Made by a program: the position numbers and the translations under genes. The notes below the pieces were generated by a model. That model was not told where the DNA came from and did not search any database. It saw only the letters and a program-made list of their open reading frames with translations. 64,000 bases of DNA from Thermogutta terrifontis (lineage in GTDB: Bacteria; Planctomycetota; Planctomycetia; Pirellulales; Thermoguttaceae), in assembly GCF_002277955.1 (NCBI RefSeq), contig NZ_CP018477.1, positions 1 through 64,000 of the forward strand, in the 5' to 3' direction. Below are positions 45,640 through 55,169 of the stretch, one piece after another (position 1 is the first letter of the stretch; the number at the start of each line of letters is the position of its first letter).

Positions 45640-46203
45640 TCAGGGGCTGATGGGGGTCACGTCTTTATCCGAATTGGCGATGGCGATGGGGATGGCGATA
45701 GCAGCGGCGACCATTCCTCCCACGACCAGTTTGTCATCGATTGTCAGCAGTTCATCGACCTGCCGCTGGCCACGAATCGTCTGAGTGCCCACCACCACGA
45801 GGAGTTGATCGCGGGCAGAGGGCGGGGCCGTTGTAGCATCCCAGACGCGCACGGTAGCCAAGCTGTCGGGCTCCACGCGGAGGTGATAGATTCCCGGAGT
45901 GATGCCCACGATTTGAAACCGGCCCTGGCGGTCGCTCCTCGCGTGGGTCAGGGCTTTGGGGGAATCAGGCCGATAGAGGGTCAACAAGACGTTCGCGAGT
46001 GGGGCTCCCTGGGGAGAAACAACCGTGCCCTGGAGGGTATTTCGGCCAACCAGGCGAATGTCGGGGATACGAGGCCGGTTGCCCGTGGCCTGCTGCGATT
46101 CGGGGTTGCCCGCCTGGGCCTGACCGACCGCCAGGCATAAGAGGATTGCCAACGCGAGGATACCGCGAATTCCGGTGGTACGAGGCCAACTTCCGCACGT
46201 CAT
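45640..46203 (-). CDS. Exported protein with carboxypeptidase-regulatory-like domain
   Basis: The 187-aa protein has a signal peptide (GILALAILLCLAVGQAQA) and a beta-sandwich of the carboxypeptidase regulatory-like type (LQGTVVSPQGAPLANVLLTL, then SDRQGRFQIVGITPGIYHL). A hydrophobic stretch near the C-terminus (VVGGMVAAAIAIPIAI) may anchor it in the membrane. TTGGAGGATCGGCA precedes the ATG. Such domains are common on planctomycete surface proteins. No enzymatic part is present. The 325 bases upstream (46204-46528) hold no gene. Confidence 0.75.
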   Translation of the reverse strand: MTCGSWPRTTGIRGILALAILLCLAVGQAQAGNPESQQATGNRPRIPDIRLVGRNTLQGTVVSPQGAPLANVLLTLYRPDSPKALTHARSDRQGRFQIVGITPGIYHLRVEPDSLATVRVWDATTAPPSARDQLLVVVGTQTIRGQRQVDELLTIDDKLVVGGMVAAAIAIPIAIANSDKDVTPISP

Positions 46204-46528
46204 TGCCGATCCTCCAACAGATTTCCGTAGGTCGGAAAAAGTTACGGTGATAACGTTAAAAGTTTCTCCGAGGCAGACCGAGTATCGAACATCTCCAGGT
46301 CGGCAGAAGGGAGAATGACCTTACCGCCAACGGCCGGGGCGCGGAAAGTAGCCTCTCGTCAGGGAAGCTGTCAAGAGATGTTTTTCTCGATGCGACGTCC
46401 CAAGCCGTTGATGTGAGCACTTCAGGGGGCGGTCGCCGGAGAGGGCGTGTAATAACTCATGGGGAGAGGTTCTGTTGCTTTTTGCCGCGGTAGAGTGATT
46501 TGATCGGGTGGGTTAAGCTGCGGGCGAA

Positions 46529-47488
46529 TCAGTTGGCGAGTTGTTTGCGTATGAACTGGACCTGAGGTTCTCCGCCGAGGCCGCCGCCGGTGAGGCTTTC
46601 GGCAAGATAACGAACACGTTCTCGGGAGTTGACCGGGGAGCGGAAGTTGTCGCCTTTCTGGAGGATGGGGCGAGGGTCCGGCATTTCGCCGAAGGCTTCG
46701 CTTCCGGCGAGTTGGCAGGGGAACCAGTAGCCTCGACCCTCGTCATCGACGAGGTAGAACTCTCCGTAGCAGTGACCGGGCACCCAGACGGTGCGGGCCG
46801 GGACGCCTGCTGCCCGACAGAGAGCCACGAACAGGGAGGTCATGTCCTCGCAGTCGCCGACGCCCTCTTTCAATGCATAGACGGCCCCTCTCAGGGGTGC
46901 GCCGCTTTGATACTTGACGTGCTCCCGGACGAAGTTATAGATCGAACGGACCTTTTCCCAGTCGTTGCTGCCCTGGGCAATGAGGGTTTTCGCCTGCTCC
47001 ATGATTTTTGGGTCCCGGGATTCGATCTTCGGGCTGGGACCGAGGAACACGCGAACATCGGTGGGTAGCTTGTCAGTGATTCGAAAGATCGTTGTGTCCG
47101 GCGGGGGGAGCTGGACATGTCGGCGGACCTCGACCGTCACAAGGGCGTGGGCCTCACTCCCGTTGGGTAGGCTGGGGATTTTTACCACCATCTGATCGAC
47201 AAGGTTATCCACGGTGCGGTACTGGACGGTGACGCCTGGAGAGAAATCTTCTTCCACGATTTCCACCTGTTGTTCGGGCCAGTCGCGGGGGAGGGGGGCC
47301 GTCCCGACCATATTTCGGCAGGCACCGGCCACTGCCTTGACCACGATACCGGCCTGCCATTTGGAAACGACGGCCTCACCCAGCCGCCAGCCCTTGCCCT
47401 GGTCTTCCTTGAACTGGGCCCAAAGTGGGCGCGGCAAAACCGCGATGGTGAGCAAAACGAAGCAGCCGAAGCTCGCGATGCGATTCAT
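46529..47488 (-). CDS. Exported transglutaminase-like protein
   Basis: The 319-aa product starts at ATG 47488 with a signal peptide (ASFGCFVLLTIAVLPRPLWAQ). The transglutaminase-like core carries the Cys-His-Asp set: C213 in GVGDCEDMTSLFVALC, H239 in WVPGHCYGEFYLVDD and D248 in the same segment. The N-terminal 140 residues are beta-rich. Such proteins act as proteases or amidases on cell-envelope peptides. The upstream gene on the same strand encodes a Prc-type protease. Extra frame residues before 47488 are not signal-like. Confidence 0.82.
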   Translation of the reverse strand: MNRIASFGCFVLLTIAVLPRPLWAQFKEDQGKGWRLGEAVVSKWQAGIVVKAVAGACRNMVGTAPLPRDWPEQQVEIVEEDFSPGVTVQYRTVDNLVDQMVVKIPSLPNGSEAHALVTVEVRRHVQLPPPDTTIFRITDKLPTDVRVFLGPSPKIESRDPKIMEQAKTLIAQGSNDWEKVRSIYNFVREHVKYQSGAPLRGAVYALKEGVGDCEDMTSLFVALCRAAGVPARTVWVPGHCYGEFYLVDDEGRGYWFPCQLAGSEAFGEMPDPRPILQKGDNFRSPVNSRERVRYLAESLTGGGLGGEPQVQFIRKQLAN

Positions 47489-47696
47489 TGCCCGTTCGTT
47501 ATCTATCAAGCCACGCTTTGTGACAAACGCCTCATCCGCGGGCGAAGGACCTGCCGTCCTCAGCGGCGATGGCAATATCTTGCTGCATTTGGACGGTTAT
47601 CACACCGACGTGTGTGCCTTCTGCAAGCCGTTGTTCCTCAGTCAACAACCGCAACCGGAGCTGTGCGGACGGTCGGTGGTCCAGCTTCGGAAAGCT

Positions 47697-49754
47697 TCAC
47701 CGGGCCTGTGCCACGACCCGCTGCTGGAGGTAATCGGTCATGATCTGGAACACTTCTTCCAGATAGTAATCGCGTTTGATGCCTTCTTCGCTCCCTTCGT
47801 CGAGGGCACGGAGGCGTTTCTCTTCTTCCTTGTCGGCATTGAGTTCCTTGACCTGGGCCATGAATTTTTCTTCCTGGAGCGGCACCGTTTTCTTTTGACG
47901 TTGAGCGAGGTAGCGCTCGATGTCCTGCTTCACTTTCTGGAAGTCCGGGGAGTTATTGACCCGTTCTTCAGAACGCTTTTTCAGAAAGTCCACCACGGCA
48001 CTGTTGACATCCGGATAGACCTGATATTTGGCCGGCTGGATGCGGTCGAAGGGGAGGGCGTAGTCGAGATCCGACTCGGCGATGCCCTCCAGATGATTGG
48101 TGAGTGAGGGGAGTTCGATATCGGCGAGCACGCCGCGGTTTTGAGTGCTGTCCCCGTCCGGTCGGTAAAACTGCTGGATGGTCAGTTTCAGGGCTCCCAG
48201 TTTGGGGGCATTGGGAAGACGGAAGAGTTCCTGCCCGAGATCAATGAGACTCTGCACGGTACCCTTTCCATGGGTGCTGTGGTCGCCGACGATCAGCCCG
48301 CGGCGGTAGTCCTGAATTGCACCGGCGAGTATTTCGCTGGCACTGGCGCTGAATTTACTGATGAGCACGATGAGCGGACCGCGCCAGGCGACGCTGGTGT
48401 CCTCGTCGTCGTAAACCATCACCCGACCTGCCGAATCCTTCACCTGGACGATGGGACCACTTTCGATGAACAGGCCGGTGAGGTTGATGGCTTCCTGGAG
48501 CGAGCCGCCGCCGTTTCGCCGGAGATCCAGAATGACGCCATCCACGCCCTGCTGGGTGAAGGAGTCGAGGATGCGCCGCACATCTCGCGTGGTGCTGCGG
48601 AATTCAGGGATGCCCAGCCGGGCACCGCTCATATCCATATAGAAGCTGGGCAGGTCGATCACTCCGATGCGGTACGGTTTGCCGTCCGGCTTTTGCCCCA
48701 CTTCGAAGACCTGTCCCTTGGCCTCGCTGTCTTTGAGTTCAATTTTTTCACGGGTGATGGTGATGATTCGTTTGGGACTGCCGTCGGCAGGGAGTACTTC
48801 CAGCCGGACCACCGTGCCCCGTTTTCCGCGGATGAGCTGAACAACATCGGAAAGTTTCATATCGACGACGTCCACGATTTCGCCGTCTTCGCCCTGTCCC
48901 ACGCCGATGATTTTGTCATCGACTTTGAGGCGACCATCTTTTGCCGCCGCTCCTCCCGGGATGATGCGTTTCACCACGACATAGCCGTCTTCCGACTGGA
49001 GGGCCGCCCCGATGCCTTCCAGCTCGAGTTTCATGGTGATGTCGAAGTTTTCCAGCGTCTCGGGGGACATGTAACTGGTGTGGGGATCATAAGCCTCGCA
49101 GATGGCCGACAGATAGGTCTCGAGGAGTTCGTCCTCGTCAGTCTGGTGGATTCGCTTGGCGAAGCTCGTGTAACGGCGCTGAAGCTTTTCGATGGCTGCC
49201 GGTCCGCTCGTCTCTTTGTCCGCCTTGAGAACGAGCAAATCAAGCTTGATCCGTTTCCGCCAGCGGTCATGGGCCTCCGCGGGCGTTTTGGGATAGGTCA
49301 GAAGATCGGGATCGCGGATGATCTCCTCGTCCTGGGTGAAATCGAGAGGCTGCTGGAGGATTTCCAGGGCGGTGGCCACCCGCTCGTCCACCCGTTTGAG
49401 GAATACGGAAAAGATTTCATAAGCCGGGCTGATGTCTCCACTCTTAAGCAGCGTTGCCCACTGGTCCTGTTTCTCGGCGAAGCGATCCACATCAGATTGA
49501 TAGAAATAGAGTTTCATGGGGTCGAGGGACTTGAGGAACAATTTGAACGCCCGCCGCGAAATTTCCTCGTCCAGAGGATGTTTGGTGAGATGCCCCTGGG
49601 GAAGCCGGATGGCAATCGTCCGTGCGATGTAGCGGTCCTGGGCACGTGGCCCGGCGGGGTCTCCACAGGCGGAAATGCTGCTGACAAGGACAAGAAGTCC
49701 AGTCCAAAGAAGGATGAGGGGCACCCTCGAGTAAGAGCGTTGGGACAATCTCAT
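47697..49754 (-). CDS. Carboxy-terminal processing protease, Prc/S41A type, lipoprotein
   Basis: The 685-aa periplasmic protease degrades proteins from the C-terminus. From ATG 49754 the N-terminus is a lipoprotein signal ending in ISAC. A helical N-terminal domain follows, then PDZ (LELEGIGAALQSEDGYVVVK, GGAAAKDGRLKVDDKIIGV), the S41 core and a C-terminal helical DUF3340-like tail. The Ser-Lys dyad is visible as SASASEI and THGKGT. Length matches E. coli Prc (about 680 aa). The frame opens 28 residues earlier, but those residues spoil the signal peptide. Confidence 0.9.
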   Translation of the reverse strand: MRLSQRSYSRVPLILLWTGLLVLVSSISACGDPAGPRAQDRYIARTIAIRLPQGHLTKHPLDEEISRRAFKLFLKSLDPMKLYFYQSDVDRFAEKQDQWATLLKSGDISPAYEIFSVFLKRVDERVATALEILQQPLDFTQDEEIIRDPDLLTYPKTPAEAHDRWRKRIKLDLLVLKADKETSGPAAIEKLQRRYTSFAKRIHQTDEDELLETYLSAICEAYDPHTSYMSPETLENFDITMKLELEGIGAALQSEDGYVVVKRIIPGGAAAKDGRLKVDDKIIGVGQGEDGEIVDVVDMKLSDVVQLIRGKRGTVVRLEVLPADGSPKRIITITREKIELKDSEAKGQVFEVGQKPDGKPYRIGVIDLPSFYMDMSGARLGIPEFRSTTRDVRRILDSFTQQGVDGVILDLRRNGGGSLQEAINLTGLFIESGPIVQVKDSAGRVMVYDDEDTSVAWRGPLIVLISKFSASASEILAGAIQDYRRGLIVGDHSTHGKGTVQSLIDLGQELFRLPNAPKLGALKLTIQQFYRPDGDSTQNRGVLADIELPSLTNHLEGIAESDLDYALPFDRIQPAKYQVYPDVNSAVVDFLKKRSEERVNNSPDFQKVKQDIERYLAQRQKKTVPLQEEKFMAQVKELNADKEEEKRLRALDEGSEEGIKRDYYLEEVFQIMTDYLQQRVVAQAR

Positions 49755-50096
49755 CGCTGGAATCCAAAACAAAAGGGGAAACTTTACCATCCGGTCCGGC
49801 GTATGCGTTAGCCCGACCAACTGTCCACTCATCAACAATACACCTTTGCTGACCTAATTTTAACCCGGTTGATCCAATCGGGGGAGTGTAAAAAACACAG
49901 CGGCAGGACGGTGAAAGGCCGCGTTGGGGTGCCTCTTTACCGCGATTGTGAGTGGCTCATCCCCCTTGATAGCCCGCCGAAGTCTGTCCCGGCAGACCGG
50001 GCGATAATTTGCGGATATCGCGCCCAAAACCCGCCGAATTCCGTGAAATCGTAGCATTGGGGACGGGATTTCACAAGGTGAAAGTTGCCGCCCCGC

Positions 50097-50991
50097 GGAC
50101 GTCCTTTTCACGTCCGCCTGCCGGAGGGACCCGCCCGTCGGGTCTGATGAACACCGATTGATGACCCATCCCTCCTCGCCGGGCACGACAAGCGTGCCCC
50201 TCCGACGTTTCGGAGGGACGTGCTTGTCACGTCCGCCTCTCGGAGGGACCTTTTCCGGAGGGACCCGCTCGTCGGGTCCGCTTTTCGACGTTGGATCATC
50301 CATTGCCTTTCACCGCGGACTGAAGTCCCACGTGGAAAGCGGGGCTAAAGCCCCGCACTCCATGGAGTGCGGCGATTTATCATGGAGTGCGGCGATTTAT
50401 CGCCGCTTTCTGGTGAAGGCTTTAGCCTTCACAATCTCACCGTTGGTCGAGATATCAACTGAGTAGCGGTCGGGGCGGAACCCGAGCCTCCAATCCATCC
50501 AATGGAAGGACAAGTTCCAGGGCGTCCATTCATGAGTTGTCAGGTCCATCTTCCGGAGGGACCCGCTTGTCGGGTCCGCTCGCGCACGTTCGATCATCCA
50601 TTCGCTTTCGCCGGGCACGACAAGCGTGCCCCTCCGACCTTTCGGAGGGACGTGCTTGTCACGTCCGCCTCTCGGAGGGACCTTTTCCGGAGGGCCCCGC
50701 TCGTTTGGTCCGCTCGCGCACGTTCGATCATCCATTCGCTTTCACCGGGCACGACAAGCGTGCCCCTCCGACCTTTCGGAGGGACGTGCTTGTCACGTCC
50801 GCCTGCCGGAGGGACCTTTTCCGGAGGGACCCGCTCGTCGGGTCCGCTTTTCGACGTTGGATCATCCATTGCCTTTCACCGGGGACTGAAGTCCCGCGCC
50901 GAAAGCGGGGCTAAAGCCCCGCACTCCACGTATCGACGACCCGGTTCCACGCCAGCCACGCCACCGGCACGGGCAATTCATGAATTGCTTC
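50097..50991. repeat. Palindromic repeat array 5
   Basis: Between the divergent prc and tpiA genes lies a long array. Three near-identical blocks pair a GGACGTG-CTTGT-CACGTCC hairpin with CCTCTCGGAGGGACCTTTTC-type linkers and a GGACCCG hairpin (about 50212-50281, 50642-50715 and 50776-50847). They are interleaved with GGGCACG hairpins and two copies of the GGGACTGAAGTCCC/GGGGCTAAAGCCCC cassette. One cassette is complete, the other cut after ACTCCA. An AATTCATGAATT palindrome closes the array. The region 49755-50096 before it holds nothing recognised. Confidence 0.92.
50361..50400. repeat. Exact 20-bp tandem duplication inside a hairpin cassette
   Basis: CATGGAGTGCGGCGATTTAT occurs twice back to back (50361-50380, 50381-50400). 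The unit spans half of one palindrome and half of the next. The duplication therefore interrupts both hairpins while leaving one complete copy downstream, as expected from slippage at a hairpin. Confidence 0.95.
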
Positions 50992-51203
50992 TACCGACAC
51001 ATTGGGCCCGTGCCATCCGAAAAGTGGAAATGAGGCAACCTCCTGCCCACTTGTCAGAGTGGGCCAAACCGGCGAAGATAAGGGTTTTCGGCCAACCATG
51101 TGCGAGGCATCTCCCCTCACGCCACGAGTGATTGCCCAATGAGTCTTTAGAGAGAGGCTTCGCGGTTGGGCACTCCGGAGCAGGACAAAGGAGACCGACT
51201 ACC

Positions 51204-51974
51204 ATGCGCCGTCCATTTGTTGCAGGCAACTGGAAGATGCATATGGACCGAGCTTCTGCCGTCGCGCTGGCTGAAGCCGTGGCGGAAGGGGCCGGGGCCT
51301 ACCCTGGCGTGGACGTCGCGGTTTGTCCTCCGTTCGTTTATCTCGAGGCGGTGGCGCAGGCCCTGGTGGGAAGCCCGGTCGCCCTCGGAGCGCAGAACCT
51401 TTATCCCGAACCCAAGGGCGCCTACACCGGCGAGATCAGCGGGCCCATGCTCAAAGATATGGGTTGCCGGTATGTGATCCTCGGGCACAGCGAACGCCGG
51501 GCGATGGGCGAGTCGAGCGAATTCGTGAACGAAAAGGTGTTTGCCGCCCTGGAGTGTGGGCTGCAACCCATCATCTGTGTGGGGGAAACGCTCCGGCAGA
51601 GAAAAGAAGGCAAGACCCTCGCGGTGGTCCGGCGTCAAATTGATGGCAGCCTCTCCGGGCTCACTGCGGACCAGATGCGGCAGTGTGTCATCGCCTACGA
51701 GCCAGTATGGGCCATCGGAACGGGGGAGAACGCCACTCCCGAGCAGGCCGAGGAGGTCCAGTCCGAAATCCGCCGCCTTCTTGGGGAGCGATTCGGGAAG
51801 GACGTTGCAGATTCGGTGCGAATTCAGTACGGTGGAAGTGTCAAGGCGGCGATTGCAGGAGATATATTCCGGCAGCCCAATGTGGACGGTGGCCTGATCG
51901 GCGGCGCAAGCCTCAAGGCCGATGAGTTTCTGGGGATTGTTGCGGCCGCCCAAAAGGTCAAAGTGGGGACCTGA
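51204..51974 (+). CDS. tpiA: Triosephosphate isomerase
   Basis: This cytoplasmic glycolytic enzyme interconverts dihydroxyacetone phosphate and glyceraldehyde 3-phosphate. The 256-aa barrel has active-site K11 in AGNWKMH, H95 in VILGHSERR and E166 in AYEPVWAIGTG, plus the phosphate loop QYGGSV. The ATG at 51204 is preferred to the frame opening at 51132, because it gives the canonical N-terminus and AAGGAG lies upstream. secG follows after 24 bases, a pairing common in bacteria. Confidence 0.97.
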   Translation: MRRPFVAGNWKMHMDRASAVALAEAVAEGAGAYPGVDVAVCPPFVYLEAVAQALVGSPVALGAQNLYPEPKGAYTGEISGPMLKDMGCRYVILGHSERRAMGESSEFVNEKVFAALECGLQPIICVGETLRQRKEGKTLAVVRRQIDGSLSGLTADQMRQCVIAYEPVWAIGTGENATPEQAEEVQSEIRRLLGERFGKDVADSVRIQYGGSVKAAIAGDIFRQPNVDGGLIGGASLKADEFLGIVAAAQKVKVGT

Positions 51975-51998
51975 TGTGGCGAGAAACGCGGTGAGGAT

Positions 51999-52382
51999 AT
52001 GAAGTTTCTTATTCTGATATTACTGGTCCTGACGGCCATTTTCATGATCCTGCTGGTGCTCATTCAGCGGGGGCGCGGCGGTGGACTGGCTGGTGCCTTC
52101 GGGGGCCTCGGTGGCCAGAGCGCATTTGGTGCCAAGGCGGGGGATACCTTCACACGCATCACGATTGGGGTGGCTGCCTTCTGGATCTGCCTTTGCATCC
52201 TCAGTCACCTGTATTTCCGATGGACGCATCGGTCCCGGCTTGATTTGGGACCCACGGCTCCGACGGTCACGAATTCAGCCCCTCTGGAGCCGACAACACT
52301 TCCCGAGCCGTCCGGGCAGGGGACAGGAGGGGCTACGGACAATCCCACGAGCAGCGCTCCGGTCGCTCCGACGCCGCAGTAG
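51999..52382 (+). CDS. secG: Preprotein translocase subunit SecG
   Basis: This auxiliary membrane subunit of the SecYEG channel has 127 aa. It has two TM helices (FLILILLVLTAIFMILLVLI, about 3-22, and ITIGVAAFWICLCILSHLYF, about 54-73) joined by the Gly-rich loop GGGLAGAFGGLGGQSAFG that defines SecG. The C-terminal 50 residues are a Pro/Thr-rich tail not needed in the family. GAGGAT precedes the ATG. It follows tpiA and is probably cotranscribed with it. Confidence 0.93.
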   Translation: MKFLILILLVLTAIFMILLVLIQRGRGGGLAGAFGGLGGQSAFGAKAGDTFTRITIGVAAFWICLCILSHLYFRWTHRSRLDLGPTAPTVTNSAPLEPTTLPEPSGQGTGGATDNPTSSAPVAPTPQ

Positions 52383-52519
52383 ATCGTCACTGGCGCAGCG
52401 GGTCTTTCCCGCTCGGACTTCCTTTTTAAGCGACGTTATCGTGTTCTTTTGAGTTGCCCAACGCAGAAGGCTGTGCCGCTTCGCAACTCCGGGGCTAGAA
52501 TGAGCGATCGTGGAGGGAA

Positions 52520-53461
52520 GTGACCGCCGCAAAGCGGGCATTGATTCGGAATGCGGAGGCATCCCCGTTGCTTTGCAGCATGACCGGTTTCGGCGAAGCC
52601 CGATTGCAGAAGGACGAGACGTCCTTTCGGGTGGAAATCCGCGCGGTCAACAATCGATTCCTGAAAATATCGATTCGCTGCAACGAAGATCTGCCCGCGG
52701 CCGCGGAGAATGAGATCGAAAATCTGGTTCGGAAGTACATTCGTCGCGGCACGGTGCAGGTAGCGCTGTTCCTGGATCGGCAACCGCGGCCTGGAGACTA
52801 TCGGATCAATACCCAGGTTTTGCTGGGGTATTACCGTCAGGTGGAAGCTGCCGCCTTGGATGCCGGTTTAACGCCGCCTTCCGGCATCGAGCCGTTTCTG
52901 GTGCTTCCCGGCATTGTGAGTGAGCTGGTTGATCCCTCCGCCTATGTTGCGGAAATTCTTCCCTCACTCCTCACGGTGATCGCACAGGCCCTGGAGCAAC
53001 TCCAGGCGATGCGCATTCGCGAGGGCCACGCGATGGCTGCGGATATGCGGGCAACGTGCCTGCGGATCTACTCCCTCAGCGAAGAGGTGGAGCAGCGGGC
53101 GCCCATGGTCGTCGAGAATTATCGGCAACGGCTCCAGGAGAGGATGACCCGATTGCTGGGGGAAGCAGCAGAGGTTCTGAAGCCGGAAGACATTTTGAAG
53201 GAAGCGGGACTTTTCGCGGAACGGGCGGACATCTCGGAAGAGATCGTTCGCCTGCGCAGCCACGTTCAGCAGTTCCTCTCCGTGTTGGAGAGTCCCGGGG
53301 AAGAACCCCCCGGCCGACGTCTGGAATTCCTTACCCAGGAGATGTTCCGCGAAATCAATACCATGGGCGCCAAGGCCAATGATGCCGAAATCAGTCGTTG
53401 TGTGGTGGATATGAAGACCCAGGTGGAACGGCTGCGGGAAATGGTCCAAAATGTCGAATGA
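52520..53461 (+). CDS. YicC-family endoribonuclease
   Basis: The protein belongs to the YicC family (YicC_N plus DUF1732), shown in E. coli to be an RNA endonuclease. The N-terminal signature SMTGFGEARL is at 20-29, then EIRAVNNRFL. The C-terminal domain contains RLEFLTQEMFREINTMGAKA, where most members have the same RE-NT pattern. The frame starts at GTG 52520 behind GGAGGG. An ATG at 52580, just before TGFGEA, is the alternative and closer to typical family starts. Its end overlaps gmk by 11 bases, a frequent arrangement. Confidence 0.9.
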   Translation: MTAAKRALIRNAEASPLLCSMTGFGEARLQKDETSFRVEIRAVNNRFLKISIRCNEDLPAAAENEIENLVRKYIRRGTVQVALFLDRQPRPGDYRINTQVLLGYYRQVEAAALDAGLTPPSGIEPFLVLPGIVSELVDPSAYVAEILPSLLTVIAQALEQLQAMRIREGHAMAADMRATCLRIYSLSEEVEQRAPMVVENYRQRLQERMTRLLGEAAEVLKPEDILKEAGLFAERADISEEIVRLRSHVQQFLSVLESPGEEPPGRRLEFLTQEMFREINTMGAKANDAEISRCVVDMKTQVERLREMVQNVE

Positions 53462-54140
53462 CCGTCCTTTACAAGGGCCGGAAAACCGACCCGGACGCAT
53501 TGTCATCCTTTCCGGGCCATCGGGGGTGGGCAAGACCACGGTGGCCAATCGGCTGCTGGCAGAATCCCCGGTGCCTCTCGTGAGAAGTGTGTCGGCCACC
53601 ACGCGGCCTCGTCGCCCGGAGGAAATCGATGGGGTTCATTACCGCTTCTTCACCCCGGAAGAATTCGAGCGGCTCCGCCAGGCCGGGGCCTTTCTGGAGT
53701 GCTTCCAGGTGTTCGATGACGGCCACTGGTACGGCACCTTGAAAGAACCAATCCTTTCCGCATTACAATCGGGTAAATGGGTGCTGCTGGTCATTGATGT
53801 CCGTGGGGCACTGACTGTTCAGGAGCAATTCCCTGATGCCGTGAGCATCTTTCTGCTCCCCACCAGTTGGGAAGAGCTGGAACAACGCCTGCGCGGACGG
53901 GGTACGGAACCGGAAGAAGTTGTGCGACTGCGATTGGAAAGGGCGGCCGAGGAGTTGCGACTTTCCGAGCGGTACCGTTACCGCGTGGTGAACGATCGAC
54001 TGGAAGACACCGTTCGTGCCATTTGTGACATCCTGAGGAAAGAAGCAGGAATCACCGCAGACGTGGGTGAATCCGGTCAGCCAGTACTCTCTCAGTCGGA
54101 AACAGGAGGCGAGCGCCATGTACGAGGAACTGAAAGATGA
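53451..54140 (+). CDS. gmk: Guanylate kinase
   Basis: This enzyme phosphorylates GMP to GDP with ATP in the cytoplasm. The 229-aa product has P-loop SGPSGVGKTTV, GMP-binding motifs SVSATTRPRRPEE and VHYRFFTPEEFERL, and the lid region RLRGRGTEPEEVVRLRL. The C-terminus is about 20 residues longer than in E. coli and overlaps the start of rpoZ. yicC-gmk-rpoZ-coaC is a conserved order. Confidence 0.96.
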   Translation: MSNDRPLQGPENRPGRIVILSGPSGVGKTTVANRLLAESPVPLVRSVSATTRPRRPEEIDGVHYRFFTPEEFERLRQAGAFLECFQVFDDGHWYGTLKEPILSALQSGKWVLLVIDVRGALTVQEQFPDAVSIFLLPTSWEELEQRLRGRGTEPEEVVRLRLERAAEELRLSERYRYRVVNDRLEDTVRAICDILRKEAGITADVGESGQPVLSQSETGGERHVRGTER

Positions 54141-54372
54141 TGCCCTGATCGACAAGGTGGGAGGCCGTTTCAAGCTCTCCACCCTCATTCAAAAGCGGCT
54201 GGTGGCGCTGATGAAAGGGGCCCCGCCGCTTGTCGATCTGGACACCAAAGATCGCATCCAGATTGTGCTTCGCGAAATTATGGAGGATAAGATCTATCTC
54301 GACTTGGGCGGCAACGTGCGCACTGTCGCCGACCGATCCGATCAACCGCCACCCAGCTTGAGCTCCTTATGA
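54118..54372 (+). CDS. rpoZ: DNA-directed RNA polymerase subunit omega
   Basis: This small RNA polymerase assembly subunit has 84 aa and begins MYEELKDDALIDKVGGRFKL. The ATG at 54118 has AGGAGG nine bases upstream. The frame opening at 54067 lies inside gmk. Conserved parts are the N-terminal helix, LSTLIQKRLVALMKGA and DRIQIVLREIMEDKI. The C-terminal end is short. Identification relies on length, motif and the gmk-rpoZ-coaC neighbourhood. Confidence 0.88.
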   Translation: MYEELKDDALIDKVGGRFKLSTLIQKRLVALMKGAPPLVDLDTKDRIQIVLREIMEDKIYLDLGGNVRTVADRSDQPPPSLSSL

Positions 54373-54932
54373 AAGGGCGTGAGATTGTCATCGGCGTAAC
54401 AGGGGGGATCGCGGCCTATAAGACGGCGGCCCTGGTGAGCCGTCTCGTGCAGGCCGGCGCCGGTGTCACGGTTATCATGACGCAGGCCGCGACCCAGCTC
54501 GTTGCGCCGAAAACATTCGAGGCGCTGACAGGTCGGCCCGTGGCGCTCGATATGTGGGCTCCCCTGAGCGCCCATCCCCATATCGACCTGGCAGAAAAGG
54601 CCGAGATTCTCTGTGTGGCACCGGCGACGGCCAACTTTCTGGCCAAGGCTGCCTGCGGACTCGCCGACGATTTGCTCTCCACGACGGTTCTGGCGTTCGC
54701 CGGTCCCGTTGTGATCGCCCCCGCCATGAACACCCGAATGTGGCAGAAACCCGCCGTTCAGCGAAATGTTCAGCGGCTGCGAGAGGATGGTTTCATTCTC
54801 ATCGACCCGGAGGAGGGCTACCTCAGTTGTGGCATGACCGGCCCGGGTAGGATGGCCGAGCCGGAGACGATCTTCCAGCGTCTGAAAGCCATTCTGGAAG
54901 AAATGTCTGGCCCGCCAGCGGAGTCCGGCTGA
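54369..54932 (+). CDS. coaC: Phosphopantothenoylcysteine decarboxylase (CoaC-type flavoprotein)
   Basis: This FMN-dependent enzyme decarboxylates 4'-phosphopantothenoylcysteine in coenzyme A synthesis. The 187-aa product has GVTGGIAAYKTAALVSRL, the histidine in AHPHIDLAEKA, PAMNTRMW and the active-site cysteine region GYLSCGMTGPGRM. It covers only the decarboxylase half. No CoaB synthetase domain is fused, unlike E. coli Dfp. The ATG overlaps the rpoZ stop by four bases. Confidence 0.9.
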   Translation: MKGREIVIGVTGGIAAYKTAALVSRLVQAGAGVTVIMTQAATQLVAPKTFEALTGRPVALDMWAPLSAHPHIDLAEKAEILCVAPATANFLAKAACGLADDLLSTTVLAFAGPVVIAPAMNTRMWQKPAVQRNVQRLREDGFILIDPEEGYLSCGMTGPGRMAEPETIFQRLKAILEEMSGPPAESG

Positions 54933-54996
54933 TCTTTCCTATCGGGTCACGACTCGTCTTTTCAGCTTTTTTGGTGACCGCGATGAGCCGCGCCGT

Positions 54997-55025
54997 TTGG
55001 CCTTTCGGGTTCGCGGCCGTATAAT
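54997..55025 (+). promoter_or_regulatory. Promoter of the Rrf2-type regulator
   Basis: A perfect -10 TATAAT (55020-55025) lies 17 bases after a weaker -35 TTGGCC (54997-55002). The leader to the ATG at 55170 is about 140 bases and includes GGTACGAAATACTC, but no clear operator was identified in it. Confidence 0.6.
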
Positions 55026-55169
55026 TTAGGTATCAACGGTACGAAATACTCTGGATTTGTAAGAAATGTTTTTTGAGGCTAGTTAGAAAGCGGTCCTGGT
55101 TTGTTCTGCTCACACCGGCGGTTGATTTTCCCGCTTCCTGCTGTTTCCACTGGCGAGAGAGGTAGTCCC

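Noticed and set aside
48141-49811. 556-aa plus-strand frame
   Set aside because: It is exactly antisense to the Prc-type protease, whose PDZ and Ser-Lys motifs are clear.
50097-50991. Possible CRISPR array
   Set aside because: Repeat units are several different palindromes, spacings are irregular, linkers are themselves repeated rather than unique, and no cas genes are present.
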